A stretch of 64,000 nucleotides of DNA. Source: Pseudomonadota bacterium. GTDB lineage: Bacteria; Pseudomonadota; Gammaproteobacteria; Burkholderiales; Burkholderiaceae_C. Both the position numbers and the translations under genes were made by a program. Of this stretch, positions 8,635 through 18,140 are shown piece by piece. The stretch is taken from the NCBI GenBank assembly GCA_019351955.1, contig JABBOE010000002.1:1-64000 (forward strand), given 5' to 3'. The notes beneath the pieces are model-generated. The model was not told the DNA's origin, did not search any database, and saw only the letters and a program-made list of their open reading frames with translations. Position 1 is the stretch's first letter. Each line of letters opens with the position of its first letter.

Positions 8635-11564
8635 GCCGTGGCGTGTTGGTGCAGCAAACGTTCCAGGTAGCGGCCCGTGAGTGACGTCGGCTCCACCGCC
8701 AGCTGCTCGGGCGTTCCGGCGGCCACAATGCGGCCGCCGCCGGCGCCGCCTTCAGGACCGAGATCGATAACCCAGTCTGCGCAGGCGATCATGTCCAGGT
8801 TGTGTTCGATCACCACGATGGTGTTACCGGCATCGCGCAGCCGCAGCAGAACCTTGAGCAGCAAATCAATGTCAGCAAAATGCAGGCCCGTGGTGGGCTC
8901 GTCGAGGATGTACAGGGTGCGACCCGTATCGCGGCGCGAAAGCTCCAATGCAAGTTTGACGCGCTGAGCCTCCCCGCCAGACAGCGTCGTGGCGCTCTGC
9001 CCCAGACGGATATAGCCCAAGCCCACTTCCTGCAGGGTTTGCAGCTTGCGTGCGATGGCGGGCACCGCTCCGAACTGCTCCAAAGCCTGATCCACGGTGA
9101 GGTCGAGGACCTGCGCGATGTTCAGCCCGTGCCAGGTCACGTCCAACGTTTCGCGGTTGTAGCGCTTGCCTTGGCAGACGTCGCAAGGCACATAGAGGTC
9201 AGGCAAGAAGTGCATCTCCACCTTCACCAGCCCGTCGCCTTGGCACGCCTCGCAGCGCCCACCCTTGACGTTGAAGGAAAAGCGCCCTGCGTCATATCCG
9301 CGCTCGCGCGCCAGGTTCGTTTGGGAAAATAGCTCACGCAGTGGCGTGAACAGTCCTGTGTAGGTCGCGGGGTTGCTGCGCGGGGTGCGGCCCAAGGGCG
9401 ACTGGTCGACGGCGATAACCTTGTCGAGTCGCTCCAGGCCGCGCAGCGCTTCGAACGGCGCGGGCTCGGTATGGGCTCCGTTGAGTGCCGCCGCGCAAGC
9501 CGCATAAAGGGTGTCGTTCACGAGCGTGGATTTGCCTGAGCCTGACACCCCGGTCACGCAGGTGAACAGACCCAGGGGAATGCGCGCTGTGACGTCCTGC
9601 AGATTGTTCCCCCGTGCGCCCGCCAGCTCCAACCATCGTTCGTCGGGCCGTTGCCGCATGCCGCCGGGTTCGATGCGCTTGCGTCCCGATAGATACGCGC
9701 CCGTCAGCGAAGCAGCATCATTCGTGATGTGCGCAGGCGTGCCTTGTGACACCACGCGGCCGCCGAGCACACCGGCCCCAGGGCCCATATCGACGACGTG
9801 ATCAGCGGCGCGGATCATGTCCTCGTCGTGTTCCACCACCAGCACGCTGTTGCCCAGATCGCGAAGTCGCTTGAGCATGGCGATGAGGCGTTCATTGTCG
9901 CGCTGGTGCAAGCCGATACTGGGTTCATCAAGCACGTACATGACGCCGGTCAGGCCCGAGCCGATCTGCGAGGCCAGGCGAATGCGCTGCGCTTCCCCGC
10001 CAGACAGTGTGTCGGCACTGCGCTCCAATGTCAGGTAGCTCAGGCCGACGTCATTGAGAAAACGCAACCGGGTCGCGATTTCGCGCTTGAGGCGTGCAGC
10101 AATCTCAGCCTTGGCCCCTTCGAGTTGCAGCGCGTCGAACCAGCCTTGAGCCTGCGCGAGCGTCACACGGCCCAGCTCCGGCAGGGTCATGCCGCCGACC
10201 TGCACGAGCCGTGCCTCCCGCCTCAGCCGGCTACCGGCGCAGTCATGGCAGACATGCACACTGCGCAGGCGGGAGAGTTCCTCGCGCACGGCCGCGGTTT
10301 CCGTCTCGCGCCAGCGCCGCTCCAGATTGGGAAGCACGCCTTCGAAGGGATGTCGGCGGGTGATCGCCTTGCCTTTCGGATCCAGGCTGGTGAAAGGGAT
10401 CTGCGCCGCACCCGTTCCATACAGGAGGCGCTGGCGTGCCTCCTCCGGCAGCTTCTCGAAGGGAGTCGTCAAGTCGAAACCATCGTGTGCAGCGACTGCC
10501 TGCAGTTGCTCGAAATAAAAGCGGTTGCGCTTGTCCCATCCCCGGATGGCGCCACTGGCCACACTGAGCTCAGGATGCACGACCACAAGGTTCGGGTCGA
10601 ACACGTCCACATGGCCGAGGCCGTCACACGTTGGGCAGGCGCCCGCCGGGTTATTGAAGGAGAAAAGACGTGGCTCCAGATCCGGCAGTGCAGTGCTGCA
10701 GATGGGGCATGCGAAACGGCTGTTGAAGCTCTGCTCGGTGCCCGTATCCAGATCCAGGGCAAGGGCTCGACCGTCGCTCAGGCGCAGCGCTGCCTCCAGG
10801 CTTTCGGCCAGGCGCTGACGAATATCGCCGCCGATCTTCACGCGGTCGACCACCACCGCCACGTCATGGCGGCTGCCATCGTCGAGTGCGGGAAGGCTCT
10901 CGGCCTCGTAGAGCGCGCCGTCGACACGAAAGCGCACATACCCCTGCGCCCTCAACGCGCCAAGCAGCTCGGCGTGGCCGCCCTTGCGTGAGTCCACGAC
11001 CGGAGCGAGCAGCGCAAGCTTCTGCCCTGGCGGGCGCGACAGCAGTGCGTCCACCATCTGCGACACGGTCTGTGACAGCAATGCCTGATCCGGGTGGTTG
11101 GGGCAGTGCGGAATGCCCGCTCGCGCCCACAGAAGGCGCACGTAGTCGTAGACCTCGGTGACCGTGCCGACCGTGGATCGCGGATTGTGGCTGGCTGACT
11201 TCTGTTCGATGGAGATTGCCGGCGCCAAACCTTCGATCACGTCCACGTCAGGCTTCTCCATGCGCTGGAGGAACTGTCGTGCATAGGCTGAAAGGCTCTC
11301 CACGTAGCGTCGCTGGCCCTCGGCATAAAGAGTGTCGAACGCCAGCGACGATTTGCCCGAACCGGACAACCCGGTGATGACCACCAGCTGGTTTCGCGGG
11401 ATGTCCAGCGAAATGTTCTTCAGATTATGTGTGCGTGCGCCGCGCACACGGATCGTGCCGGTCTGGGTTGCGGTGCTCTCGAGCTCCGCGGTCTTCTCCG
11501 GGTTTGGCAGCGCTGGGCAGCCGGGTTCGGTGTCGATCATGGCGAAGCGGTTTTGGGCGTTCAT
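8631..11564 (-). CDS. uvrA: excinuclease ABC subunit A
   Basis: UvrA is the DNA-damage recognition ATPase of nucleotide excision repair. The 977-residue protein has two ABC modules, with Walker A motifs [12 protein letters not shown] near the N-terminus and [13 protein letters not shown] in the second half. Two ABC signatures (TLSGGEAQR) and zinc-finger cysteines (CPICS...CPTCDG and CEACQGDG...CDVCQG) are present. An N-terminal extension of about 35 residues precedes the usual start of homology ([14 protein letters not shown]), so the true start could be further in. A TATAGT element lies close upstream. The gene is coupled by overlap to the fructosamine-kinase gene. Confidence 0.97.
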   Translation of the reverse strand: MNAQNRFAMIDTEPGCPALPNPEKTAELESTATQTGTIRVRGARTHNLKNISLDIPRNQLVVITGLSGSGKSSLAFDTLYAEGQRRYVESLSAYARQFLQRMEKPDVDVIEGLAPAISIEQKSASHNPRSTVGTVTEVYDYVRLLWARAGIPHCPNHPDQALLSQTVSQMVDALLSRPPGQKLALLAPVVDSRKGGHAELLGALRAQGYVRFRVDGALYEAESLPALDDGSRHDVAVVVDRVKIGGDIRQRLAESLEAALRLSDGRALALDLDTGTEQSFNSRFACPICSTALPDLEPRLFSFNNPAGACPTCDGLGHVDVFDPNLVVVHPELSVASGAIRGWDKRNRFYFEQLQAVAAHDGFDLTTPFEKLPEEARQRLLYGTGAAQIPFTSLDPKGKAITRRHPFEGVLPNLERRWRETETAAVREELSRLRSVHVCHDCAGSRLRREARLVQVGGMTLPELGRVTLAQAQGWFDALQLEGAKAEIAARLKREIATRLRFLNDVGLSYLTLERSADTLSGGEAQRIRLASQIGSGLTGVMYVLDEPSIGLHQRDNERLIAMLKRLRDLGNSVLVVEHDEDMIRAADHVVDMGPGAGVLGGRVVSQGTPAHITNDAASLTGAYLSGRKRIEPGGMRQRPDERWLELAGARGNNLQDVTARIPLGLFTCVTGVSGSGKSTLVNDTLYAACAAALNGAHTEPAPFEALRGLERLDKVIAVDQSPLGRTPRSNPATYTGLFTPLRELFSQTNLARERGYDAGRFSFNVKGGRCEACQGDGLVKVEMHFLPDLYVPCDVCQGKRYNRETLDVTWHGLNIAQVLDLTVDQALEQFGAVPAIARKLQTLQEVGLGYIRLGQSATTLSGGEAQRVKLALELSRRDTGRTLYILDEPTTGLHFADIDLLLKVLLRLRDAGNTIVVIEHNLDMIACADWVIDLGPEGGAGGGRIVAAGTPEQLAVEPTSLTGRYLERLLHQHATA

Positions 11565-12191
11565 GGCGGCGATTCAGTGCAACGCATAACTATAGGCGCG
11601 CAAGCACCGTCGCGCAGTCAGATGGACGCCTGCGCGACGACGAGCGGGCGGTCGAGCCGCAAAGATCGATCGCGCGCAAATGAACGATCTGCAAAGCCCG
11701 CGCGATACGCTTCGCGGTAACCTGCTGGACTTTTTGACCTCGATGCGCGACAGGTTCCGCCTCTGAGGGCGGGGAAAGAAAGCGCGGATGCCACAGGTAT
11801 TCTTCGGGGGTTTGCACTTCGTTTTTTGAAAAACTGTACATTTAACCACTATCGAAGGATGGTTGCAGGCCCGGACCGCACCGTGAAGTGCATGGCGCGG
11901 TCATGCAGCCATGGGCAGGAAATCCCAAAGCTGCTGCGCATGACGCCGGCCGTGCACGGCGCCGGAGGAACGCCCGCCCTTGTCGCGCAAGCCGTGGCCT
12001 CGGGCCAAGGGCGGGATAATGTCAAGGCCAGGGCTCTGCAGTCGGGAAAGACGCAGCGAAATTTCTGGTTGGCTCTTGGCACCGAAGTAACGGTACGGGG
12101 CACACAGTTGTCTGGCGCGGGCCCGGTTTGAATTTCGCTAACGAGGCGCCGCCGCTTCCGCAGGATTGTTCGCATCTTTCATCTTTATCCC
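11565..12191. other. intergenic region between divergent uvrA and MFS genes
   Basis: This is 627 bases between the divergent starts of uvrA and the MFS transporter. Short frames exist on both strands, but none shows a recognisable domain, a convincing ribosome binding site or a consistent coding signal. An AT-rich patch around 11818-11860 (TTTTTTGAAAAACTGTACATTTAACC) is the most promoter-like part. A half site CTGT is present there, but no full LexA box could be recognised. Confidence 0.5.
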
Positions 12192-13463
12192 ATGTCCGAT
12201 ACCACGAGCAGCAACGCAGCCCCACCCGAAGCGTCTTCCGGCATGACACGACTGGAGCGCCGCGCCAGCATGACTCTGGCGTCCATCTATGGCCTGCGCA
12301 TGCTCGGGCTGTTCCTGATCTTGCCGGTCTTTGCCGTGTATGCCGAGCACCTGCCGCTGGGACACAACAAGACCTTGGTAGGTTTGGCGCTGGGCATTTA
12401 CGGATTGGGTCAGGCGCTACTGCAAATTCCCCTCGGTGCTGCAAGCGACCACTACGGCCGCAAGCCCGTCATGATTTTCGGCCTGACCCTGTTTGCGCTG
12501 GGCTCTTTTCTGGCGGGGTCCAGCGATAACCTTTACCTCATCATCGCGGGTCGCGCGGTCCAGGGTACCGGGGCAATCTCCGCGGCGATCTCCGCCATGA
12601 TTGCCGATGCCACGCGCGAGGAGCACCGTACCAAGGCAATGGCCATGGTGGGCATGACCATTGGCCTGAGCTTCATCATCTCCCTCGTGGCCGGCCCGGC
12701 GCTGTACAACCTCATCAGCGTTCCCGGCATGTTCATCCTTACCGGCGTGATGGCGCTCGCGGCAATCGCAGTGATCATCTGGGTGGTGCCCAGTGTGCCC
12801 ATGGTCACGCATTCGGAGGAACTCCAGGGCCACTGGGCGCGTGCGGTGTTCACGAGGCCACTCATCAAGCTGGATTTTTCGATCTTTGTTGTCAACTTTC
12901 TCCAAATTAGCATGTTCGTGGTCGTGCCGCTGGCGCTGGTGAAATATGCCGGCATTCCGCTTTTGCACCACTGGATGGTTTACCTGCCGGTAGCCGTGCT
13001 GTCATTCGCGCTGGCCATACCCGGCATCATCTGGGCCGAAAAGCACGGCCATATGAAGGCGGTGTTCGTTGGTGCCGTGGCGCTGCTCGTGCTGACCATG
13101 CTTGGCTTCGCCGCTGGGTACACCAGCGCGTTGGGCTTGATCGCGGCGTTGTTTTTCTTCTTCGTCGGGTTCAATGTGATGGAGGCGCTCCTGCCGTCGA
13201 TTGTCTCGCGTACTGCGCCACCCAGCCGCAAGGGTTTGGCCTTGGGAATCTACAACACCGGTCAATCGCTCGGCTTGTTTGCGGGCGGTGCGGTCGGCGG
13301 ATTGCTGGCCCAGCACTTCAGCAAGGAGGCGGTGTTTCTTGCAGCGGCCACGTTGGCTGGGCTGTGGCTTCTGGTTGCGCTTACGATCAAGCCGCCGGCG
13401 AAGCGGCACCAGGCCCAGACGCACACAGCTCAAGCGCGGCAGCGCCACGCCCGCGTGGGTTGA
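12192..13463 (+). CDS. MFS transporter (YajR-like subgroup without extra domain)
   Basis: This 423-residue protein of the major facilitator superfamily has about twelve membrane helices. The MFS motif A is seen as [13 protein letters not shown] between helices 2 and 3, followed by GRAVQGTGA and the antiporter-type helix 5 segment. A long charged C-terminal tail follows the last helix. Sequence style matches the YajR-type drug or metabolite transporters that sit next to uvrA and ssb in Burkholderiales. It lacks the C-terminal ferredoxin-like YAM domain of YajR. Substrate is unknown. The start ATG at 12192 is the first in frame with the membrane domain. Confidence 0.9.
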   Translation: MSDTTSSNAAPPEASSGMTRLERRASMTLASIYGLRMLGLFLILPVFAVYAEHLPLGHNKTLVGLALGIYGLGQALLQIPLGAASDHYGRKPVMIFGLTLFALGSFLAGSSDNLYLIIAGRAVQGTGAISAAISAMIADATREEHRTKAMAMVGMTIGLSFIISLVAGPALYNLISVPGMFILTGVMALAAIAVIIWVVPSVPMVTHSEELQGHWARAVFTRPLIKLDFSIFVVNFLQISMFVVVPLALVKYAGIPLLHHWMVYLPVAVLSFALAIPGIIWAEKHGHMKAVFVGAVALLVLTMLGFAAGYTSALGLIAALFFFFVGFNVMEALLPSIVSRTAPPSRKGLALGIYNTGQSLGLFAGGAVGGLLAQHFSKEAVFLAAATLAGLWLLVALTIKPPAKRHQAQTHTAQARQRHARVG

Positions 13464-13603
13464 GTTGTTTCGCGGTGGCGGATGGCGCCACCGCATTGGC
13501 GCGCTATCCTTGCTTCCGTTGCGGCGACGTGCTCACAGCGCGTAGCCACCATGCCCTGTCGCTCGGGCTTTTGATCGATTTTTATCTGCTTGCAGGAATT
13601 CCC

Positions 13604-14083
13604 ATGGCCTCCGTAAATAAAGTCATCCTTATCGGCAATCTCGGGCGCGACCCTGAAGTGCGTTACGCCCCCTCAGGGGCGGCAGTCTGCAACGTCTCCA
13701 TTGCCACGACCCGTCAGTGGAAAGACAAAGCGGGCGAGAAGAAGGAAGAAACAGAGTGGCATCGCGTCGTCTTCTACGACCGTCTGGCCGAGATCGCAGG
13801 TGAGTACCTGAAGAAGGGCCGCCCGGTGTACGTGGAAGGACGGCTCAAGTATGGTAAGTACACCGATAAGGATGGCGTCGAACGCTATACCACCGACATC
13901 GTTGCCACAGAGATGCAACTGCTCGGCGGTCGCGAAGGCGGTGGCGGCAGCGGTGATGAGGAGAGCTACACCCGCAGCCGTGAGGGCGCACCCACGCGCG
14001 CGCCATCTGCCGCCCGACCCGCATCTCCCGCACCCAAGGCCGCCGGCAATTTTGACGACATGGATGACGACATCCCCTTCTGA
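13604..14083 (+). CDS. ssb: single-stranded DNA-binding protein
   Basis: This 159-residue SSB coats single-stranded DNA in replication, repair and recombination. The OB-fold spans residues 1-110 ([20 protein letters not shown], then the [19 protein letters not shown] and [11 protein letters not shown] strands). A glycine/proline-rich linker leads to the conserved acidic tip DDDIPF that recruits partner proteins. I chose the ATG at 13604, which begins the canonical MASVNKV; the frame is open further upstream but has no homology. It lies 140 bases downstream of the MFS gene and is followed by a good terminator. Confidence 0.97.
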   Translation: MASVNKVILIGNLGRDPEVRYAPSGAAVCNVSIATTRQWKDKAGEKKEETEWHRVVFYDRLAEIAGEYLKKGRPVYVEGRLKYGKYTDKDGVERYTTDIVATEMQLLGGREGGGGSGDEESYTRSREGAPTRAPSAARPASPAPKAAGNFDDMDDDIPF

Positions 14084-14126
14084 GTCAGATATGGGTATGA
14101 ACTGATCGTTTGATCTGTAAGTAATG

Positions 14127-14166
14127 GACGGCGCTAGGACTTTTGGTCGAGCGCCGTCTCTATTTT
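14127..14166 (+). terminator. Rho-independent terminator after ssb
   Basis: A nine-base stem GACGGCGCT (14127-14135) pairs with AGCGCCGTC (14150-14158) and can extend inward through GAC/GTC. It is followed by the U-rich TCTATTTT. It lies 44 bases after the ssb stop. Confidence 0.85.
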
Positions 14167-14544
14167 GGGCAAGAATGACACTGATAAACGTATAAGAGTC
14201 TCGTATCGACTTGCCTTGTTGATCGCGCGGTGACAACAGGACGCCTTGGGCGGGTTGAACAAACAGGCTGTCGGCATGACGGTCATCGAGGGGATGACTC
14301 GGGCCAAGAGTTCCCGGAACTTCGCGCACTATTTCACGATATTGGCGGTATGCGGCGCTGCAACGGGCGTGCGTCATGCGAACGGGGCACTTGCCACCAG
14401 GTGCCGGCCAGTCTGGCGAACGCGCCGAGACGGCCAGAACGGTCTTGCGTGTTTATCCCCAGTCGGCTCCATCGACACGCCGAACATCAGCGGTCCTGGG
14501 GTCTGGGCATCGTTGCCCCATGATTGTCGGTTCAGTTTTGGCCC
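14159..14544. other. gene-poor stretch downstream of ssb
   Basis: About 385 bases between the ssb terminator and the 3' end of the methyltransferase gene. An open frame on the plus strand from about 14246 runs into the antisense of the methyltransferase gene and has no recognisable domain. I see no supported gene, repeat or RNA here. Confidence 0.4.
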
Positions 14545-15183
14545 TCATGGCTTGCGCGCCACGGCATCGATCAGTGCCGAGCGTCCTGCGTGGGCATGGC
14601 CTTCGGCCAACTCCGCCTCGTGCTCGCGCAACAGCAGCCAATGGGCCTGGGGAAGCAGCTCACGCAACAGGGATTCGGTGTAGAGGTGCTCAAGCTTGCC
14701 GGGGCCTCCAGTGCGATAGTCGAGTTGCTTGGGGGTGTAGCCCTGGATCAGCAGAAGGCCGCCGGGTTTGAGGGTTTGCCAAATGCCGCCAAACAGCTGG
14801 CGGCGCAAGTCGGGGTCAGCGAACTGCACGAAGATCGCTGCGACGGCGTCGAATGCGGCTGGGGTCCACGTCCACGCGTCCGCGGCGGCGACGTGAAAAT
14901 CCACCTGCACGCCGCGCTGTGCCGCCCATTTGCGCGCTTTGTCGACCGCCACCGGCGAAATGTCGAATGCGGTGACCGCGTGGCCCTGCTCGGCAAGAAA
15001 GATCGCGTTGCGTCCTTCCCCATCGGCCACGCTTAGCACGCGGCTGCCTGGCGCAATGCGCTGTGCCTCGCGCTGAAGGAAGGCGTTGGGCTTATCCCCG
15101 AACAGCAGGCCCGGCTGGGCGAAGCGCGCGTCCCAGGTTGTGCGAGGGTCGTCGAAGGCGGGTGTCGATGCGGGAGTGTTCAT
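14545..15183 (-). CDS. class I SAM-dependent methyltransferase (TehB-like)
   Basis: This 212-residue enzyme has a Rossmann methyltransferase fold. Motif I is seen as VLSVADGEGRNAIFLA, the acidic strand end as AFDISPVAV, and the LKPGGLLLIQGYTPKQL block follows near residue 140. The GEGRN and short N-terminal FGDKPN features are typical of the TehB/thiol methyltransferase-like group, often annotated as tellurite-resistance or generic methyltransferases. I chose the ATG at 15183 (MNTPASTP); the longer frame upstream is low-quality sequence. It precedes no obvious partner, lying 32 bases downstream of the OsmC gene on the same strand. Substrate unknown. Confidence 0.88.
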   Translation of the reverse strand: MNTPASTPAFDDPRTTWDARFAQPGLLFGDKPNAFLQREAQRIAPGSRVLSVADGEGRNAIFLAEQGHAVTAFDISPVAVDKARKWAAQRGVQVDFHVAAADAWTWTPAAFDAVAAIFVQFADPDLRRQLFGGIWQTLKPGGLLLIQGYTPKQLDYRTGGPGKLEHLYTESLLRELLPQAHWLLLREHEAELAEGHAHAGRSALIDAVARKP

Positions 15184-15215
15184 TGCGTTTCGTGTGCGTT
15201 GCCCGGAAGGATGAA

Positions 15216-15665
15216 TTATTTGAGCTTTTGTCCGCTGCCGTCGTAGACCGACACGTCGATCGGGATGCCGTTGCGCACGCTCTGTCCTACCGTGCAAAAC
15301 TCCTCGAACTGGCCGAGGATGCGGTCAACGTGATTCAAAGTTTCGCCTTTCGCCCCCATGCGGATCGCCACGTCGATGTGCAGAACGCGCAGGCGGCCAG
15401 CCTCATTGCGGCCAATTTGCGCGCGTGCGGTGGTGGTCATGCCTTGCGGATCGTTTTTGAACTTGGACAGTGCGAAGTACAAACTTGAGCTCATGCAGTT
15501 GCCCACCGCAGCCAGTAGCAGGTGGGCAGGAGACGGCCCAGCCCCCAAGCCGAGAGGTGGTGGTTCGTCCGAGAGCACATGTGGCGCGGTGGGGGTGAAG
15601 CTGATGTCGAACTGGTACCCCTCCTGCTGGGTCAGGACAACGGTTGGTGCGGATTCTTCAGACAT
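15216..15665 (-). CDS. OsmC family peroxiredoxin-like protein
   Basis: This 149-residue protein is of the OsmC/Ohr superfamily, small thiol peroxidases that reduce organic hydroperoxides. Both conserved cysteines are present, in AVGNCMSSSL and EEFCTVGQSVRNGIP. The segment VLSDEPPPLGLGAGPSPAHLL matches the YhfA/OsmC-like subgroup. I chose the ATG at 15665 (MSEESAP) because upstream residues show no homology. It is followed 32 bases later by the methyltransferase gene and is probably cotranscribed with it. It is divergent from cfa. Cytoplasmic. Confidence 0.92.
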   Translation of the reverse strand: MSEESAPTVVLTQQEGYQFDISFTPTAPHVLSDEPPPLGLGAGPSPAHLLLAAVGNCMSSSLYFALSKFKNDPQGMTTTARAQIGRNEAGRLRVLHIDVAIRMGAKGETLNHVDRILGQFEEFCTVGQSVRNGIPIDVSVYDGSGQKLK

Positions 15666-16211
15666 GGCGCGCTCGGCAAGTATTGGCGAAGTGACAAAGC
15701 TTACGCAAATCCGTTGCAATGAGGATTGCGTTGGCGCAGGAAAGCAGTGCATCCCTTGCATGTCTTCGGGCCGGGTCGAGTGGTGTGCAAGAGTTTTGAG
15801 CGGAAATGCCCCTTGCCCAACAGTGGCGGTGTTCGCCCGGACGCACCGCCCGTAAAGCGCTAATCCAGGGGGCGCGCTTGGCGTGGCGGAGTTGGCGCGC
15901 GACGAGCGCCACCCTTGAGGGTGCCCAAGGTGGGCGACGTTGGCTGGCTAACACCTTGGGCCAGCTGACGGGGAATGGAAATGCCAGATGCTGCTGCCTG
16001 TATTGGCGAAGGTCGATCGCCATCGCCGCGGGTTCAAGTCTGGAACTGGCCTCGCCCTGGTGAGGGTTGCGTGGGAACGGGGTGCGCTTGGAGTATGCTC
16101 GACGAACGCTGCGCGCCGGTGCGAGATGACGCACAATCAAATTATCCTTTGCACCAATTTGGCTTTGGCCGTGCGGGGTTGCCGCACAATAGGCACAAGG
16201 AGGAATGCGTC
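15666..16211. other. intergenic region between OsmC gene and cfa
   Basis: These 546 bases hold no convincing gene. Several inverted repeats are present: CACCC/GGGTG around 15910-15924, CCCAAGGTG (15924-15932) with CACCTTGGG (15952-15960), and GTGCGG (16171-16176) with CCGCAC (16182-16187). The last lies just before the strong cfa ribosome binding site and could affect cfa expression. No function is shown for any of them. Confidence 0.4.
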
Positions 16212-17555
16212 ATGCCCCTGTCCAGCCGTCTCCTGCTGCAACCGGCCGAGCAGCGTTTGGCGAGCTTGCCATTGCCCTGCGCCCTTCAACTTCCCGGCGG
16301 GCAACGCATCGGCGCCTCTCAGCCTCGGTTGCGCCTCATCGTGCGCGACATGCGTGCGCTCATGCATCTGGCGCAAGGTGCGATTGGCCGAATGGCAGAA
16401 GACTATGTCGAAGGTCGGCTTGAGATCGAGGGGCGGCTGCGCGACCTGATGGCCGCCGCCCCTGCCCTGCTCGGCACCGACCCAACACGGGAGACCCAAA
16501 GCGTCCTGCTTCGCGTGCTGCAGGGCATACAGCGGGCGGTCTGGGAGCGCACCCACCATAGCCGGGAGAAGGACGCAGAGCAAATTCAGCACCACTACGA
16601 CGTCTCCGACGACTTCTATGCGCTATGGCTGGACCCCCGACGCGTGTACTCTTGTGCCTACTTTGCCGAGCCAGGAATGACACTTGCGCAAGCCCAAGAG
16701 GCCAAGCTCGACCTGATCTGCAAAAAGCTCATGCTCAAACCGGGTGAGCGCTTCATCGATATTGGCGCGGGCTGGGGTGGGTTGCTTCTGTGGGCGGCAG
16801 AGCACTATGGCGTGAACGCGACAGGCATCACACTGAGCAAGAACCAATGCGCATATGTCAATGGCCTGATTCAGGAGAAAAAGCTTCAAGGCCGCGTGCG
16901 CATGCTCCTGCAGGACTATCGCGACGTCGACGAGAGCAACCCGTTCGACAAGGTGGCTTCGGTGGGTATGTGCGAGCACGTCGGCCGGCCCAACCTGCCG
17001 AACTACTTCGGCAAGATCCTCCGGCTGCTCAACCCTGGGGGGCTGGTGATGAACCATGGCATCACCGCTGGCGGCACCGATAACCCGCAGCTCGCGGGCG
17101 GGATGGGCGACTTCATCGAAAGGTACATCTTTCCCGGTGGCCAGCTCGTGCATGCAAGTGCGATGCTGGAGTCGATGGCGCGTGGTGGCCTGGAGGCCCT
17201 GGACGCAGAGTGTTTGCGCCCGCACTATGCGCAGACGCTCTGGTGCTGGGCCGACGCCCTCGAAGCCCAGGTGGGCCAAGCGCGGAGGGTGCTTGGCGCT
17301 CGGGCCGACAAGATCATCCGCGCCTACCGTCTTTACCTGGCAGGGTCGGCCATGGGTTTCGAGCAGGGGTGGATGTCACTGTTCCAGATTCTCGGTGCCA
17401 GGCCTGACGGGCTGGTGGAGTCGCGCGACGGCGGGACCGGACTGCGCGGCCGCCAAAGCTTGTACCCGTTCAACCGGGCCTACATTTACACAAAGGGGAT
17501 GCCCGAACCCGAGGTTCGCATCCCCCCGGGTGCACAATGCCCCGCCACTGCTTGA
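16212..17555 (+). CDS. cfa: cyclopropane-fatty-acid-phospholipid synthase
   Basis: This 447-residue enzyme transfers a methylene group from S-adenosylmethionine to unsaturated phospholipid acyl chains. The N-terminal lipid-binding domain leads to the catalytic domain starting at IQHHYDVSDDFYALWLD. The SAM loop is FIDIGAGWGGLLLWAAEHYGV near residues 180-200, followed by the TLSKNQ, CEHVG and LHRIG-equivalent blocks typical of Cfa. I chose the ATG at 16212 because AAGGAGG lies eight bases upstream at 16197-16203. The DUF1840 gene follows 49 bases later. Membrane-associated, cytoplasmic side. Confidence 0.93.
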   Translation: MPLSSRLLLQPAEQRLASLPLPCALQLPGGQRIGASQPRLRLIVRDMRALMHLAQGAIGRMAEDYVEGRLEIEGRLRDLMAAAPALLGTDPTRETQSVLLRVLQGIQRAVWERTHHSREKDAEQIQHHYDVSDDFYALWLDPRRVYSCAYFAEPGMTLAQAQEAKLDLICKKLMLKPGERFIDIGAGWGGLLLWAAEHYGVNATGITLSKNQCAYVNGLIQEKKLQGRVRMLLQDYRDVDESNPFDKVASVGMCEHVGRPNLPNYFGKILRLLNPGGLVMNHGITAGGTDNPQLAGGMGDFIERYIFPGGQLVHASAMLESMARGGLEALDAECLRPHYAQTLWCWADALEAQVGQARRVLGARADKIIRAYRLYLAGSAMGFEQGWMSLFQILGARPDGLVESRDGGTGLRGRQSLYPFNRAYIYTKGMPEPEVRIPPGAQCPATA

Positions 17556-17604
17556 CGCCGGCCCCAACCGTTCCTCGAATTGCATTGCCACCATCGCACC
17601 TGCC

Positions 17605-17934
17605 ATGCTCTACAAATTCAAATCTCAAGCTGATTCTGACCTGTTCATGAACCAGGCGCCAGCCGAGCGCATCTTGGCCATCATCGGCAAGGACCCCGCT
17701 GCGCAAGGCATCATTGAGCCAGCCGACATGGCCGAGGCTATCGCCAAGCTGGAGAGAGCCGTTGCCGAGGACGACGCGGCGAGGACAGCGAGCACGGAGC
17801 CGACACCGGGTGCGACGGAGCCCGCAGGGCCCGCTGGCGGGCACGCCATCACCTTGCACCAGCGTGCCTGGCCGTTCATCCAGTTGCTCAAACGCAGTCT
17901 CGCGGCCGACAAGCCCATCGTTTGGGGTGTTTGA
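17605..17934 (+). CDS. DUF1840 domain-containing protein
   Basis: This 109-residue soluble protein matches DUF1840, a small family found mainly in betaproteobacteria. Seen features are the start MLYKFKSQA, the central GKDPAAQGIIEPADM block, a low-complexity A/T/P-rich linker, and the conserved C-terminal AWPFIQLLKRSLAADKPIVWGV region. Function is unknown. It lies 49 bases after cfa on the same strand and is probably in the same transcript. The start ATG at 17605 directly begins the conserved N-terminus. Confidence 0.88.
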   Translation: MLYKFKSQADSDLFMNQAPAERILAIIGKDPAAQGIIEPADMAEAIAKLERAVAEDDAARTASTEPTPGATEPAGPAGGHAITLHQRAWPFIQLLKRSLAADKPIVWGV

Positions 17935-18032
17935 CCGGGGCTTCGGACGCTGGGCCCTGGGGAAATCCCGGGGGTTTTCCGAGGGCTGGCGTCAGCAACC
18001 GGTCAGGCAGGCCCGCAACAATCCTCACGACT

Positions 18033-18058
18033 CGTAACAAATAAGTCTAAATGTTACG
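18033..18058. promoter_or_regulatory. inverted repeat, candidate operator of the MHS transporter
   Basis: CGTAACA (18033-18039) and TGTTACG (18052-18058) form perfect seven-base arms separated by twelve bases of AT-rich sequence. The element ends 82 bases before the start of the transporter gene in an otherwise GC-rich region. The layout suits a dimeric regulator, whose identity is unknown. Confidence 0.45.
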
Positions 18059-18140
18059 TGGAGCTGACCCACCGGGTCGGCACTGACACCTGCGATGTGC
18101 GCATCATGCGGCAACGCCATCAGAACGAGGAGACGGTTTC

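Noticed and set aside
11590-11841. Minus-strand frame of about 83 codons upstream of uvrA
   Set aside because: No domain, no clear ribosome binding site, and composition like non-coding sequence.
11832-11850. LexA box before uvrA or the MFS gene
   Set aside because: Only the half site CTGT is present; the partner half ACAG is missing at the required spacing.
13673-14377. Minus-strand frame covering ssb
   Set aside because: Antisense to ssb; translation has no recognisable features.
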